Source of the DNA: Hofstenia miamia
Lineage: Eukaryota; Xenacoelomorpha; Acoela; Hofsteniidae
Length of the DNA stretch: 64,000 nt
Reading direction: 5' to 3'
Assembly (NCBI GenBank): GCA_900660155.1
Contig: CABFPE010000560.1
Location: 452,103 to 516,102 of the forward strand
The position numbers and the translations under genes are program-made. How positions within the stretch are numbered: the stretch's first letter is position 1; the number at the start of each line of letters is the position of its first letter. Below the pieces are notes generated by a model. That model was not told the DNA's origin, ran no database searches, and saw only the letters and a program-made list of their open reading frames with translations. Positions 1 to 12,663 of this stretch are shown in pieces.

Positions 1-1984
1 ATTTCTGAAATCAAATATTGATTTTTATGTTTGAAAATGCTTGGAATTTGTTATATTATTCCAAAACTATCAAACAGAATTTTAATTTTCTTACTTTTTT
101 CAGAATAACAATAAAAACAAGTTTTTCGTAAAAATAGGAAGATTATACCACCCGTATAAAAACAATATTGTAGATAAAATGAGCATATATTAAGAAAAAT
201 ATTGTAAGTTTATGAACCGTAGTAAAGGCTAGGAAAAAAGTCTCATTAAGAAAGGTCCACAACTTTTTGAGTAATAATCAAAATTTTAATAGGGGAAGGA
301 GGGATCCTTACTCCAATTTAGATGAAACCCTATGAGCCACTGTGAAGAATCATAATCTAAGTGTGGGTGAAGGATGCTTCAATTGTGGTGTGGAAACATA
401 TGCCATCAACGTTTCTAATCAATGCCTGACTATGTACACATTGTGATACAAACAAGCAACGATCGCTTAGAAATGAATTCCAAGCATTTCAAATCGCTAA
501 AATCTATATTTCATTTCAAAAAAATCCTTACATTTTTAGAATGTTATGACCTCATCAAAAATAATGACGACATCGAATTCAAATTTGATGATGCTGATAT
601 GAAAAATATGTGTCAAGTTTCGCTTTAATATCATAATGCAATCCACACTTAGAGAATGAAGGAAAAGACGAAAAATAGAAAGGGGCGACTAGTAATTTAT
701 CCCCCACTGTATAGATTTCTTTTATATTTTTTATTTGTTAAAATATACTTTTCTATTTATAAACAATTACATATCTCGTTCTCTGTAAACATTTTAAATA
801 TTTCTTGATCTCAGTAAACTTTAATCGATAAAAATAGCAAACTATTGATAATTTATTCAGGTTTAACTTACAGATGTTCTATTAACTAAGTGCTTCAAGT
901 CAGTTCAATCCCAAAAAACTTAAACAATTCCAATATATTATAAATTCTTAGTTGAAATCTTCAGAATCCTTTAAGATCATTAGAATTTTTGCAATTCTGA
1001 AATCCAAGAAGGTTGGAGTGCGATTAACCTGTCATACAAACGTTATTTATATATAAAATTTAACTATTTTCTATAATCACAAATATTTACGTTTTTGGAA
1101 AAGCATCTTGATGTAAATGTTGCATTTTTATTCGAAACACTTTTTAGCTTGATTCATCCCTCCGAGATCTCATTGAAAGAAAGGGAAGCAACTTCGATAT
1201 AATGCCTAACAACAACTATTAAAAAACATTAAATTAGAAATTGAATATGTCCAATAAGAAGGTATTAATTGCAAATTTGGTAAGTTCGAGTATTTTTAAG
1301 TCTGCTTATATGATTTTCATCTAATATTCCTAAAGATTCTTGATACATCATTCCAAATTTTTTTTAATAAGTATAACTACGTGTGATACAAGTATATATC
1401 TAAACCAACTCGATTAGTAAATAAATTTAACAATGTAGTATATTTGGTCAAAATGACTAAAAAAATCAAATTAGTCATTTCCCGGTTTTGATAATAATCG
1501 ACAGATATTTTATAGGTCCAAGTTTTGCTTCAAGGCCCAAACGTAGCTTTAATATTGAAGGCTTTCAACTACATGGACCCTTTGTAAAATTTGCTACTTA
1601 TGTGGGCGCTTTGGACATTCTATGAAAAAATGAACACAACTTTTATAAATATTGGCAGAAGTCTGAATATGCTTATGACGTATGTGACAACTAGTGCAAA
1701 ATACCAGTTCTTTTCTTCTGCCCAGAGATAGACACAGGCCGAAAATTTAGACCCAAGCACACTCCAAAAATGCGTTTTACATTTTTTTATTTAACTTTGA
1801 TTTGTTAGACCCAAAAGTGGAATTGGATTCGGTCGAATCGAGTTGACATTTTGAAAGAAACACGCGTTGAGTTTGGGTGGAACAATTTTTTAAGATTTAA
1901 TATTATTGTAATTTGTTAGGATCACTGTGATGTGTATTATTTCTAAGACATTTTAACTTGGTGTTAGATTGTTTACAGATTGTT

Positions 1985-2095
1985 TACAGATCTGCTCTTT
2001 GGACCCGAAACCCGACCCGCAATAACCACGGACTTACTGAACCCGACCCAAACCAAATTTTTCTTACTAAGACCCGAACGCGACCCGATTATTTT
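1985..2095. repeat. CCCGACCC-rich motif cluster
   Basis: Repeated ACCCGACCC / GACCCGAA words in an otherwise AT-rich context. A second GC-richer patch with GGGCGGGT and GGGCGGCTACGGGT words lies at 2330-2400. Such words occur in the ends of some hAT-type short transposons, but I see no clean terminal inverted repeat or target duplication, so the assignment stays open. Confidence 0.35.
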
Positions 2096-2192
2096 TTGAA
2101 GCAATACCGAAATTGTTTAGAACACACTTAAAGAGACCGTTTTTTCTTGAAGTAACTAAATTTGAAATTGCCCCAACATTATATATCCAGTG

Positions 2193-2217
2193 TAAACAAA
2201 CAAACAAACAAACAAAT
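2193..2217. repeat. (AAAC)n simple repeat
   Basis: About six tandem copies of the tetranucleotide AAAC/CAAA. Confidence 0.85.
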
Positions 2218-2721
2218 GGTTGGATTGACGAATATTGAGATGAGCAAACAATCAGATTATATCTATATCGAAAATTGTTTCAAAAATTACTTGATTATTG
2301 TATATATATGTAATAAAATTGCTCATGCATGTAGACGGGCGGGTAAGATGCTATCCAGAGATGCCCGCATAAGTATTATTGGGTATGGGCGGCTACGGGT
2401 AAGCATTTCATTTCACAAAATGTGTATTTAAAATAAGATTTTATTAAAAATGAATAATAAATGTAATATTGAAAAAGTTAACATAAAATTGTGTTAGAAA
2501 TTTGTTGTAAATTATTAATAGTTAAATAGCAAATTCCCTATTTTTGCCATTATTCAATCGCACACATTTATTTCCAATTGGTAACATATAAAAAGTAGCT
2601 TAGAAAAGAAGCCGAATAACGCTAACTTTAAACAAATGCGGGAAATTCAATGAAGTGATTTTTAGTTTTCGCTTAGTGTATTTTGGATTTCTTAGCTGGA
2701 ACATCATTTAGGCAATAGTCT

Positions 2722-3000
2722 CTAATTACGACTTATTATATCATTGCTAATCATTCTTCCACACAGTCTCAACAGAAATTGATGAAAGATACGATTTTGC
2801 AAGTGCTCATTTAAACCACCTACAATTTGTCCTTGATCAGCTTCTCGTTTTTCTTCGGCAATCATTTTGCAATAGTTGGACCTCGAATTACACACGGCAT
2901 TGACCAATGCAGCATTGATAGACAGCTTTTCAGGCGTGTCACCATTCTTTCGGACGGCCAATGAAGTCACAAACGATATCTCACAAGAGTCAACTTGAAT
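2722..3000 (-). pseudogene. Unrecognised coding-like fragment
   Basis: The minus strand is open for about 90 codons (the frame also runs upstream of the first Met). The translation is rich in charged and polar residues with a likely helical segment (NSRSNYCKMIAEEKREAD) and looks more protein-like than the surrounding frames. I do not recognise the family. No neighbouring exon or regulatory signal could be linked to it. It could be a single exon or a relic of a transposon gene; a chance frame is not excluded. Confidence 0.25.
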
Positions 3001-3429
3001 TGTAATATAATGTCACGTTTTGCCACAACGGACTACTCCTGCACTTGTTTAGATATTTACGCAAATTCTTTATCACTGAATAGTTACTGAAATAAACAAC
3101 AAGCGATTGAGATACTTTGAATTTATCATGATTACTATAATTACTTAAGATCATATCTCCTCTTACATACCAACATATAATTTATAAATGTTGACTACAT
3201 GTTGTTTAATACTTACGTTTTCTTGGAATGTTAATCAAAGTATTTCCAGAGACGTACCAGCAGGAATTGGCTTTTCTTTTAATAAAAACAACATGGTTTT
3301 GAGTTGAAGAAAAATCTAATGCGCTTGCAATTAAAAATGTTTGGTTTAACATACATTTTACCGAACCAGCCAAGTTGTATTCAAAATGCATGGTATAGGG
3401 CTATTGCAATTATCTGTATATAAAATAAT

Positions 3430-4190
3430 CACTATTTGATAGTAAAGCCTTTGGAAACACTGCGAAGGCACGTGGCCCTCTCTGATCCATTATGAATATC
3501 CCATTCAATCAGTACGTGGTTGGATGGGAAGGACGTCATTAAATTGAACTGAGGAGGAATTGAGGTGATTAGTAATATCAGAAGCAGAGTTGGAAAATGG
3601 CCAATATAGAAGATGTGAGCTTTGCGAGAAGAATGAGGAAGAGAACTAATCGGGACAGGATGGAGTTGACAGGAAGAATTAGTACTAAGGATGTGACGAG
3701 GGCGATGATGGTGATCAGTAAGTGATGAAATAGACTGTTCAGGAGGGATGCCGCAGCACAGGAGAGGGAGCAACAACAGGCGAAGAGAGTGGGGCAGGAT
3801 AATTGAGGCAGAAGCACTGTAGGAGCACATTTTCAATTGCATGAATGAGACAGAGTTGAGTTTAGCGAATGAGTCTGACAATGAAGAAAACATTTGAAGG
3901 GCTGACGTTGAAAGACTGGTGCGAACTGAATAGGGAGGAGACAGCTTGGAGAATCATAGAGGTAATGACGTCGTTCTTCAATGCACCAACCACAGAAGCA
4001 AATTGGGCATCAATAAATATTCTGAAGGTCAGCGAGAGACACATTAGCAGCAGGTATGACAAAAATCTAATTAAACTGGATAATAAACAACGAGAATTGT
4101 TTACTATTCCTGCAACATTGACAGTGCCATTTGTAATATATTCGAATGGAGCCTGTTCCAATAGTGTTGATTTTGTAGAGTAATGCGTCT
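3430..4190 (+). pseudogene. Unrecognised coding-like patch, weakly hAT-like at its end
   Basis: This patch is more GC-rich than its surroundings. Its last open part (3869-4183, 104 codons) contains the segment FFNAPTTEANWASINIL followed by charged helices and a terminal LFTI. The placing of the Trp and of the basic/charged residues loosely resembles the C-terminal dimerisation segment of hAT transposases (ERNWS...RNRL), but the key words do not match well. The upstream part is broken into short frames. The long open frame on the opposite strand is low-complexity and likely a shadow. Confidence 0.25.
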
Positions 4191-7100
4191 CTAACTTGAA
4201 GAATGAAAACTGTCATCATTGGTGGCCTTCCAGATTAAGGCAGATGGCCTACCCAATCAATCTATTCAAATTGCAGCACACCATGAGCCAATTTAAATTA
4301 ACAATATGGTACTTTAGATGATTCTCTTTTCTCTCTACTACACCGTCTTCATAAGAAAGGTGCTGATGAATTGCCACTTTGATAATAACAATGTATGAGT
4401 GATGATTTAATCACTATTCATGAAATTTGCAGCACAAATCCTTTATATATGAATACAACCACATGACATTCACAATCATTTCGGAATAACAATAGCCACT
4501 ACGATGCAATGTACTTTCATGTGGGACTTTATGGACTACCTGAATATATGACATTCATAAATTGAAGTGTTCATTAATATTGGTTTGCAAAGACGTACAA
4601 AAATCTGGGTCTAAGCGTTAAGCTTAAATGGGTAAAACTAGATCACTGGAGATGAAAACTTTGATTGGTCCAACGGACACATCATTCATGTTCCATATCT
4701 TACAAAGCAATATTTCTAATATTCCGTTTACATATAGAAAAGACTGTATCTCTGTTCTAAAGCAACCTGAAAAACCACGAAAAACATCAAAGGATTCACA
4801 GAAGCAGTACAAAAGTAAAAGAATGTCACGGTGTTACTTAAATAAGTTCAATTATCTGTACTGATCAATGTCGAATTAAGATCAACTTCCACACCAAACA
4901 TTCGAAAGAAGCTCAAAAGCAAGAGATTACCCATTTCTTCCCGTCTATGCTTGCAAAAGCTTAAATCAATGATAAAAATGGATTGCAGTATGGAATAGCG
5001 TCGATGGCCATCTCAATTAGGAAAAATATATTAGTATCTTGTCTTAAGAACTCTTGTGTCTGAAGGGATTTTAGCAAAATGGTGCTCCAGTCCACTGCTT
5101 TGGAATACAATGGAGATATTTAAAGATCATGATGTTGTTTTGTTAACAAATTAGACTAAATAGTCTATTGATTTCATTGCAATCGAACACAGCTAAAGTA
5201 GTTAAAGCACGTAGACTAGAAAAGTATTACAGAAATTTTAGTTTTTTCCCTAAAATGTTGATCGAAATTTTTGACAATGTAGATTCACAAGCCTTCTAAA
5301 AATTATAACTGAATACTGTGGAATTAGATTTCTTAGATAGAAAATTTAGTGAACAGTAAACATAAGTTGCATAACTAAATGTCCAACTTTTTTGCTAGTA
5401 CCTGCAACCAACCGTTTAGCAAGTGAGCGTATATTTTTTGACAATGACAGTAAAAAGTAGTTCAGTTTGTCATAATTAGGGAACTGATTTTTAGATCGCA
5501 AAAACGGTCGATATAGGTCGATACAATGGCAGATTGAGGTTGATTCTAATGAAAAATGCAGAATCCCAAAAATTTTATTTAAAATTTCAAATATGCGCAA
5601 TATAACACAAAATCATCAGTGGACTATGCTGTACAGAGTCAATCTTGATCGATTTTCTGTGCAAAGTAAATCCAGGTGATTAAAACATCTCCCTACATCC
5701 ATAGAGGTAATCAACGCAAATTTTAAAACCACCATGTCAGAGGGTGATAAATGCTCTGGAGAAGGAACATTTTTCCCATTTTCCCCAAAAGCAATATTCG
5801 GCAAGTTTTTTTAATGAAAAAGTTTCTGAATTTTTTGTTGAATTTTAGACGCAATGGGAAGGATGCTAAAAAAATGGACAGCAAAGGAGATTAGTCCGAT
5901 TGCAGAGAAAACTCTTGCATCCAGGGACGGATCTAAGAATTTTCAAACGGGTGGACGGTTTGATAAAAATGTAAGATTACTTAATTTTAATATTATAACC
6001 TGTGCATCCCTCGCAACCTCCACCCACCCCCTAAATCCGTCGCTGCGTGTACTCTTGCCTTAAGTCAATTAGGTTGAATCCCTTCCCTAGTCATTACGTT
6101 GAACTTGTTGAGATGGATTCCAAATGGTTTAATTATACCGCATTATCTAAAAGTAATCAATTTTGCTGATTTAAAAAATTATAAAATTAAAGATAAAAAC
6201 TAAATGTGCTAATTTGGCTAAAAATATGTTGGTTTGGCAAGAAAACTAGGCTTACTTTTATTAAAAAAACGTGCAAAATTCAATTTTTCAAAAAATTTCG
6301 ATTCAGCAAAAAGATATTGTTGAAGCTATTTGTCAGAGTTATTCACAACAAAAATCTAAAAAATTAATTAAATCTAGCATAATCTAATGTTGAAATAGCT
6401 TTTTGTCTAGTACACAACTTTTTTCTATTACAACTCCAATCGTTTGAAACCAACTCAATCCATGAAAGTTTCGTAAACCTGTCCAACGCAACAGGTTTCA
6501 AAAAACTATATTAACTCAACCGAAATGCTAGTTTTCAATTGACTTAACACATAAAAATTTTTTGCCAAAAAGTCTAGCACAAATGAACTTTTAAATAGGA
6601 TATCATAGCACATTGTAGTTACCAATATCAATTATTGAAAGTAGATGTGTGTCTTGAAATATGAGCATCTTGAAGATTCGAATATTTCGCCTTCAACGTA
6701 AATCAAAACAATATATATTTTATAATGCTACATTTAACTTGATTACAATAATTGCTACTTAAATATTAATATTTGTATATTTATAAAAGAATTGCAATGT
6801 TTTTTGTATTAATAAACTTTTTTTACTTGTTCTAAGAAATGAAATTGCAAAACTTTATTTTTAATTGTTATTTTGATAAACTGTAATATTTATTGTATAC
6901 TATTTATAATTAAGCAGAATTGTGTCAATTCTCAGTATTTTCGCAATTATTAACTACATTATATTGTAATTATTTAACATTAATGATTACGGTTTTATTA
7001 TGTTTGATTAATTATTTTTGTTGTTTTAGAATGAGCAATAGCAAAAAAGGTAATAATCTTAATATTTTATAATTCGAATTTGATTTATTTATTTAGAAGT

Positions 7101-7948
7101 TTATTTTGAATTTAGTTGGGTAGTATCTATTAGGGTTCTATGGGGCTAGGATTTTCTTTTAGTGTCATAGTATTCAGTCCAAGTCCCATCTCATTCCAGT
7201 CCCATGAAATTTTCTGGTCTTATAGTCCTATTGGTTTCACATCATAGCTTCTATTTTGATCAAAATTAGCAAGAATTACGAGAAAATTCTGAAATTGGTG
7301 CTCCCAGACTCATTCTGGTCCAACTCCCACGATGCTAATATCAGTAAATCAATGACACTAGCCTCCTGCAAACACCAACATATATTAACGATTTGGTTTA
7401 AAGATGGAAACGGGTAAAGCCGGCTTGATTTAGGTTGTGTAAAATTGCTAATCAGTGTTAAATCAAGTTTATAATTTAGTCATCACTTTTAAAAGCATAG
7501 GGAGTAATGAAAGATAGTTCCTCAAACTTTAATCTTAGATGAATAACTAAATACAATGCTTCTTATTCTAATTAATTAATGTTTTTGTATTTCATTATTA
7601 AAATATTCTTATATTTAATAGAATGGGGCAATATTTGGTCGAGCAAAATCGGATGAGGTTGAGGGTAGTCTGAGGTCTACATAGGTGTATTTTATAGTTA
7701 TGAAATGTCATTTTAATAACTTTAAGTTTTTGTAGGGTATTTCTTATTAAATATTTTTCATAAAAACTATTTTTTTATTTTAATTATGTTTAGTGATATA
7801 TCTTCTGCTATGCTGCGGCTAAAGAACTTCCGCTCCACATGTTTAGTTATGTACCAAAACTTTACTGCTGAACAAGTCAATCGAGTCAAATTCATTAAAA
7901 GAAAAGAAAATATGAACTTACAGTAATACACCATCTGACGAATTTCGC
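4190..7948. other. Intergenic AT-rich stretch, no gene seen
   Basis: Only short frames without motifs. A block at 7130-7340 contains several TCCAGTCCCA / AGTCCCATC words, which may be an old repeat, but no ends are visible. Confidence 0.55.
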
Positions 7949-8430
7949 GTGCCATTATCTGAGGGTATAATAGAAACGTGCTTTGACAATATAAGAAAAA
8001 AACTACACTTACGAGATGCTACTAAACTATTTACTTCTTTTGAAACTACTAGCATAATTAAGAACTTAACCACTGAAGAAAAATCGAAGCATTATCAAAA
8101 TTGTGATTTTCTTTTATTTTTGTTATGCTCAAACAAGTATTATTCTATTGTTTTGATTGGGAAGTCAATTTTGCCCTACACTACGATCCCATGCTGTCCT
8201 ATTACAATTCATCAAATACATTTAAAGACATGATTAGCATTTTAAAGTATTTAAACAATTTTTACCGTATGGGTGGGGACCAAACTGTTGAGAGGTGGTC
8301 TTGTGGTCATTTTGCATCATTTTTGCAACAATGCTGTGTCTTATGATTACTTGCTGCAATCAATTGGTGCATTATTTATATTACACTGAAGATTCCAAAT
8401 CATTGAATACACGAGAGGAAGAATCTTTTG
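7949..8430 (+). pseudogene. Ulp1/C48 cysteine-protease-like segment
   Basis: Ulp1-family proteases remove SUMO-type modifiers. In the family, a substrate-facing strand (HW.LV.I) is followed by a short strand, H-Y-D and a helix with an N, then a Q and a YDCG-type catalytic Cys motif. Here I see YYSIVLI, then LHYDPMLSYYN, then a helix with ILKYLNNF, and then YDYLLQSIGALFI near 8340-8385. Order and spacing suit the C48 fold, but the matches lie in different reading frames and the catalytic Cys word is not clear. So the protease is either decayed, interrupted by introns or affected by base-call indels. It lies 0.4 kb upstream of the RING frame on the same strand and could belong to the same gene. 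Adenovirus-type proteases share the fold, so a transposon source is also possible. Confidence 0.35.
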
Positions 8431-8746
8431 ACCGGTGTACTTATTGCCTCAAAGTGAAAAAAAACCAATACAAGAAATTTTTTAAGTTTTTTTGTCAAAC
8501 TCATGTCTGCAACAGGAACCCAAGAAACGAACATTGTCGAGAGTGCTCTGCATCGCCATGTTCAGTTGTCAAAAACAGAAAGAAACAGAAAGCGATGCTG
8601 ATCCTGATTATACCAATCAATTTCCAAAAAATCAAGATTAAGTAAACGTTCTTCATTTTCAGCCAAATTACTTCGATTTGATCAATTCGTGGAAGAGAAA
8701 GATATATCCATTAATACTACTAAGGAATCAATAGTTATCAATACTT

Positions 8747-9085
8747 ATGAAATATACTTCCAACGAAATTCCTGAAGCAGAACAAATAGTTGAAGAAAAT
8801 AATATATTTGAGGATTCCAAAGACATTTACGAGGAATACCAAATCATTGAAGAAGACCCCAATTCAAAGAAAAATATTAAAAGGGATACCTCCAACTCTT
8901 CAAAAGCAAGATATTGCGAAAAATGTCGAATATTTGGTGATAACTTGGTAATAGAAAGTTTTTGTTCTCATGTCTTTTGCAGAACCTGTTTTAATGTTAA
9001 TGGTTGCACATTGTGTAACAAGACTCAAGATGATGAAATTAATGAGAATAGTAAAGATAAAGAAGATATTTCAATTATAAAATAA
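8747..9085 (+). CDS. RING-HC (C3HC4) finger protein or exon
   Basis: The open frame codes for 112 residues. Residues 1-50 are strongly acidic. A complete cross-brace zinc site follows: C57, C60, C73, H75, C78, C81, C87 and C90, in the C3HC4 order typical of RING-HC domains, with an unusually short loop between C81 and C87. Such domains usually bind an E2 enzyme and act as ubiquitin or SUMO ligases. The start codon is only the first Met in the frame; the protein may begin upstream, because the Ulp1-like segment lies on the same strand 0.4 kb before it. A lysine/glutamate-rich tail follows, and the coding signal seems to resume in 9086-9540 with more Cys pairs. All eight ligands are intact while the neighbouring segments are broken, which fits a real exon. 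Could also be part of a transposon-encoded protein. Confidence 0.55.
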   Translation: MKYTSNEIPEAEQIVEENNIFEDSKDIYEEYQIIEEDPNSKKNIKRDTSNSSKARYCEKCRIFGDNLVIESFCSHVFCRTCFNVNGCTLCNKTQDDEINENSKDKEDISIIK

Positions 9086-11412
9086 CTCCCAGGAGTAGTT
9101 GGAAAGCATATCACTTGTCCTATTTGCAATGCTCATGCAAATTACAGAAATTATATTTTACGTATGGAAAGACTCATAGGAAACTGGCCGCTATTAAGTC
9201 TTTGCGTACACTGCGACTACAGGTCACTCACATCCATGCCTATAAAAAAATCCAAAACTTTCAAGAAGAAAGATAAAACAATGTCCATCATGCAAAGTAG
9301 AATTTGTACGACTAGACCAGCATGTGTTGGATACCCAAAAAAGTTTACAAGATTAATAAAAAGCCCAATGAAAAAATTCGGCACAATTCAAATTAATGAA
9401 TATCAACAATGCTCCAATGTTGATTCAAAGATGTTGCCAGCAATCAATATATTTCAAATCGCTAATGAATACGAGCAGCAAATTAGTAAGCGTTTGCCTC
9501 TTGGTATGTTTTTGCACATTTTTAATGAAGTATGATGGCTACACTTTTAAAAAGGCAAAGACTTAAAATATGTGTTCCACCTATAATAATGCATGATTAA
9601 TATTGAATGCTATAATAAGTTCCAAAAATACAAATACAGGTAGATATATTTTGGTTTATATATTTAGTTTTTTTCTGGAATGAAAATAATTATTAATTCA
9701 GAATTATATTTTGGATATAGATTGTTCTAAGCAATGAGTTTCACCAACCTGCTTGAAAGCTCTAGTTTTTGCCTCATTTATTGCAGATTTTGAAAATATA
9801 TTAATAATATTCTTGATAAAATGGTAGATATTCAGCAAGTACTTAATGAAACATAGAATATTAGGAGCTTTGTTTTATGCAAATATTTTAAAATATTCAA
9901 GCAGCAAACGTTGGACTTAGTAAAATAATCTTTATATAGCACTGTAGTTAGGATAAAAAATGCTGTTTATTTTAAAATTAAACATTAAATAATTTTTCAA
10001 TCCAATTAACTTTGCCTAAATGTGTATTTATTCTTGCAAATATTCACAAAATATTTTTTAAAGACATTGAACCTTTAATCAGCACTTGTGGGGAAATAAT
10101 AAATACTCACCAATTAAAGTTGGTACATTGCTTGAACTCAGGAAAACCTATAGCTCCATGACTTTTTATGCTGTCAACACAGTTTAAATATCATTCAATG
10201 CACACTGAATAACACGATAAATGCAATCGATNTAAAGATAAAGAAGATATTTCAATTATAAAATAACTCCCAGGAGTAGTTGGAAAGCATATCACTTGTC
10301 CTATTTGCAATGCTCATGCAAATTACAGAAATTATATTTTACGTATGGAAAGACTCATAGGAAACTGGCCGCTATTAAGTCTTTGCGTACACTGCGACTA
10401 CAGGTCACTCACATCCATGCCTATAAAAAAATCCAAAACTTTCAAGAAGAAAGATAAAACAATGTCCATCATGCAAAGTAGAATTTGTACGACTAGACCA
10501 GCATGTGTTGGATACCCAAAAAAGTTTACAAGATTAATAAAAAGCCCAATGAAAAAATTCGGCACAATTCAAATTAATGAATATCAACAATGCTCCAATG
10601 TTGATTCAAAGATGTTGCCAGCAATCAATATATTTCAAATCGCTAATGAATACGAGCAGCAAATTAGTAAGCGTTTGCCTCTTGGTATGTTTTTGCACAT
10701 TTTTAATGAAGTATGATGGCTACACTTTTAAAAAGGCAAAGACTTAAAATATGTGTTCCACCTATAATAATGCATGATTAATATTGAATGCTATAATAAG
10801 TTCCAAAAATACAAATACAGGTAGATATATTTTGGTTTATATATTTAGTTTTTTTCTGGAATGAAAATAATTATTAATTCAGAATTATATTTTGGATATA
10901 GATTGTTCTAAGCAATGAGTTTCACCAACCTGCTTGAAAGCTCTAGTTTTTGCCTCATTTATTGCAGATTTTGAAAATATATTAATAATATTCTTGATAA
11001 AATGGTAGATATTCAGCAAGTACTTAATGAAACATAGAATATTAGGAGCTTTGTTTTATGCAAATATTTTAAAATATTCAAGCAGCAAACGTTGGACTTA
11101 GTAAAATAATCTTTATATAGCACTGTAGTTAGGATAAAAAATGCTGTTTATTTTAAAATTAAACATTAAATAATTTTTCAATCCAATTAACTTTGCCTAA
11201 ATGTGTATTTATTCTTGCAAATATTCACAAAATATTTTTTAAAGACATTGAACCTTTAATCAGCACTTGTGGGGAAATAATAAATACTCACCAATTAAAG
11301 TTGGTACATTGCTTGAACTCAGGAAAACCTATAGCTCCATGACTTTTTATGCTGTCAACACAGTTTAAATATCATTCAATGCACACTGAATAACACGATA
11401 AATGCAATCGAT
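9052..11412 (+). repeat. 1180-bp identical tandem duplication joined by a single N
   Basis: Bases 9052-10231 recur at 10233-11412 (offset 1181) and appear identical by eye. The two copies are separated only by one N at 10232. Perfect identity with no decay, next to decayed material, points to an unmerged contig overlap rather than a biological duplication. Confidence 0.9.
9086..9540 (+). pseudogene. Cys-pair-rich continuation downstream of the RING frame
   Basis: Directly after the RING frame the same strand reads CPICNAHANYRNYILRMERL and, about 20 residues on, LCVHC, an apparent zinc-binding Cys4 arrangement. A further C2-type word, CPSCKVEFVRLDQH, appears in a neighbouring frame after an A-rich run near 9245. 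Together with the RING this suggests one zinc-rich protein whose reading frame is disturbed at homopolymer runs, by decay or by sequencing indels. The remaining C-terminal part has no motif I know. The same bases recur exactly in the next 1.2 kb (10233-11412). Confidence 0.4.
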
Positions 11413-12179
11413 TAAAATTGTCATATTTATTACATAACATTTTGTTACTAAATGGAATTTCCTTTGGCCTTGAATATTATGTCATTAACCTGTCTACAGC
11501 AAAGCGATTTTAACAATGTGGTAGTCAAATTTAAGAAGGCTACTGCAAAATCACAAAAATTATATCATTCTCTCGCAAATCAATAGCTCCATGTGCCAAT
11601 GTTCTTCGATTTTCGATTTGATCAATACTTTTCTAGTAAACTGTGAACAATGTAACAATTGATTTATATTTGGTGAGAGAAAATAATCATTTTAGTATTT
11701 TATATAAAATTCTTAAAATTTAAATACACAGCCCAAAATTAAAGTTTACTTTCTCAAATATTTTTTTAAAAAATTAAACTTCTATAAATTGAAATGAAAT
11801 ATCTATATTTAGAGTTGCTTTTTACAATATAAAATACTGCTTACAACTCTAAATAGCGTCAAACAATAAAAATAAAGGAACAAAACACATACAAAGATAA
11901 TATTTACAAAAATAATTACAATTATTAGCTTGGGCTATGGCGAATTTAGGTTAGATGCGGTCTATTGAATTATCACTATTATAAAATTTAAAATCTCGCC
12001 ATTTGTATTCAAGATTTTCCTTTGTATAACTACAGAAGTATTTTTTAATTTCGTTTTTGAATACTCTTAATTTATATATTTGTTTTATAGATTTAGGTAA
12101 ATCAGTCTATAGTTCAAACAATCATTTAGGTCATCTATTTTAAATTAATAATCCAATCAAAAATTCAAGTCTTAAAAAG
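11413..12179. other. AT-rich stretch, nothing recognised
   Basis: No coding motif, terminal repeat or RNA signature seen. Confidence 0.5.
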
Positions 12180-12600
12180 CAGTTATTAAATGTATCCTAC
12201 TGTCCGCATAAGAAGTACTCTAATTATTTTATTCAACAACTAGAAGACGAATTATCAATTGCTTATTCTGAAAATAAAGACTTTTCGGGGACTAGAACCT
12301 AAATTATTTTAATGCTAATAACCAATGTAAAATGGATCTGTTTCTGAACACATTTAATTTAGTATTGGCCAATAAAACATTACCTACTAGAATTGCATCA
12401 TCGAGCAGAACACTAACTGACTACATTATACTAGCTGAGAACAACAATCTATATTATGAATGCCCATTCTATGACCACTGTTTTACATTATCAAATTTCA
12501 AAGGTCTCATTCAGCCCCAAAAATACCATGAAATGGATTAAAACTCGTGAAAAATGTATTGAAAATATTATTAATTTTAAATTATCCCTCTCATCAGAAA
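12180..12600 (+). mobile_element. LINE fragment: C-terminal part of the AP endonuclease domain
   Basis: The strand reads SYCPHKKYSNYFIQQLE, then residues resembling GD.N.N near 12290, then MDLFLNTFNLVLANKTLPTR followed by SSRTLTDYIILAE and YDH. This is the typical end of the APE-type endonuclease of non-LTR retrotransposons: a GDFN word, the PTR..., the SS.TL.D.I segment and the catalytic DH. The endonuclease nicks target DNA for priming of reverse transcription. No reverse transcriptase follows, so this is a short relic. It stops near a TA microsatellite with a single N. Confidence 0.7.
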
Positions 12601-12626
12601 ATTGGTTTCCTGTATATTCTGCATCN

Positions 12627-12661
<35 letters not shown>
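12627..12661. repeat. (TA)n microsatellite next to a single N
   Basis: About 15 TA dinucleotides, preceded by an N at 12626. Its true length is uncertain in the assembly. Confidence 0.9.

Positions 12662-12663
<2 letters not shown>

Larger units (their letters stand above)
1..2690. other. AT-rich stretch with no recognisable gene
   Basis: Only short open frames occur on either strand and none shows a motif I recognise. CpG is present at a normal density here (about 14 in the first 840 bases by eye), unlike the region after 15 kb. A CAAA run and a patch of CCCGACC-type motifs are listed separately. Confidence 0.6.

Noticed and set aside
1985-2095. Telomere-like repeat (CCCGACC words)
   Set aside because: The motifs are irregularly spaced and not tandem; no telomeric unit is present.
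3432-3893. 153-codon minus-strand frame rich in Leu, Ser and His
   Set aside because: Low-complexity, no motif, and overlapping a more protein-like plus-strand frame; likely a shadow.
10345-10716. Second copy of the zinc-ligand open frame as a real paralogue
   Set aside because: It is identical to 9164-9535 and separated by a single N; an assembly duplication is more likely.
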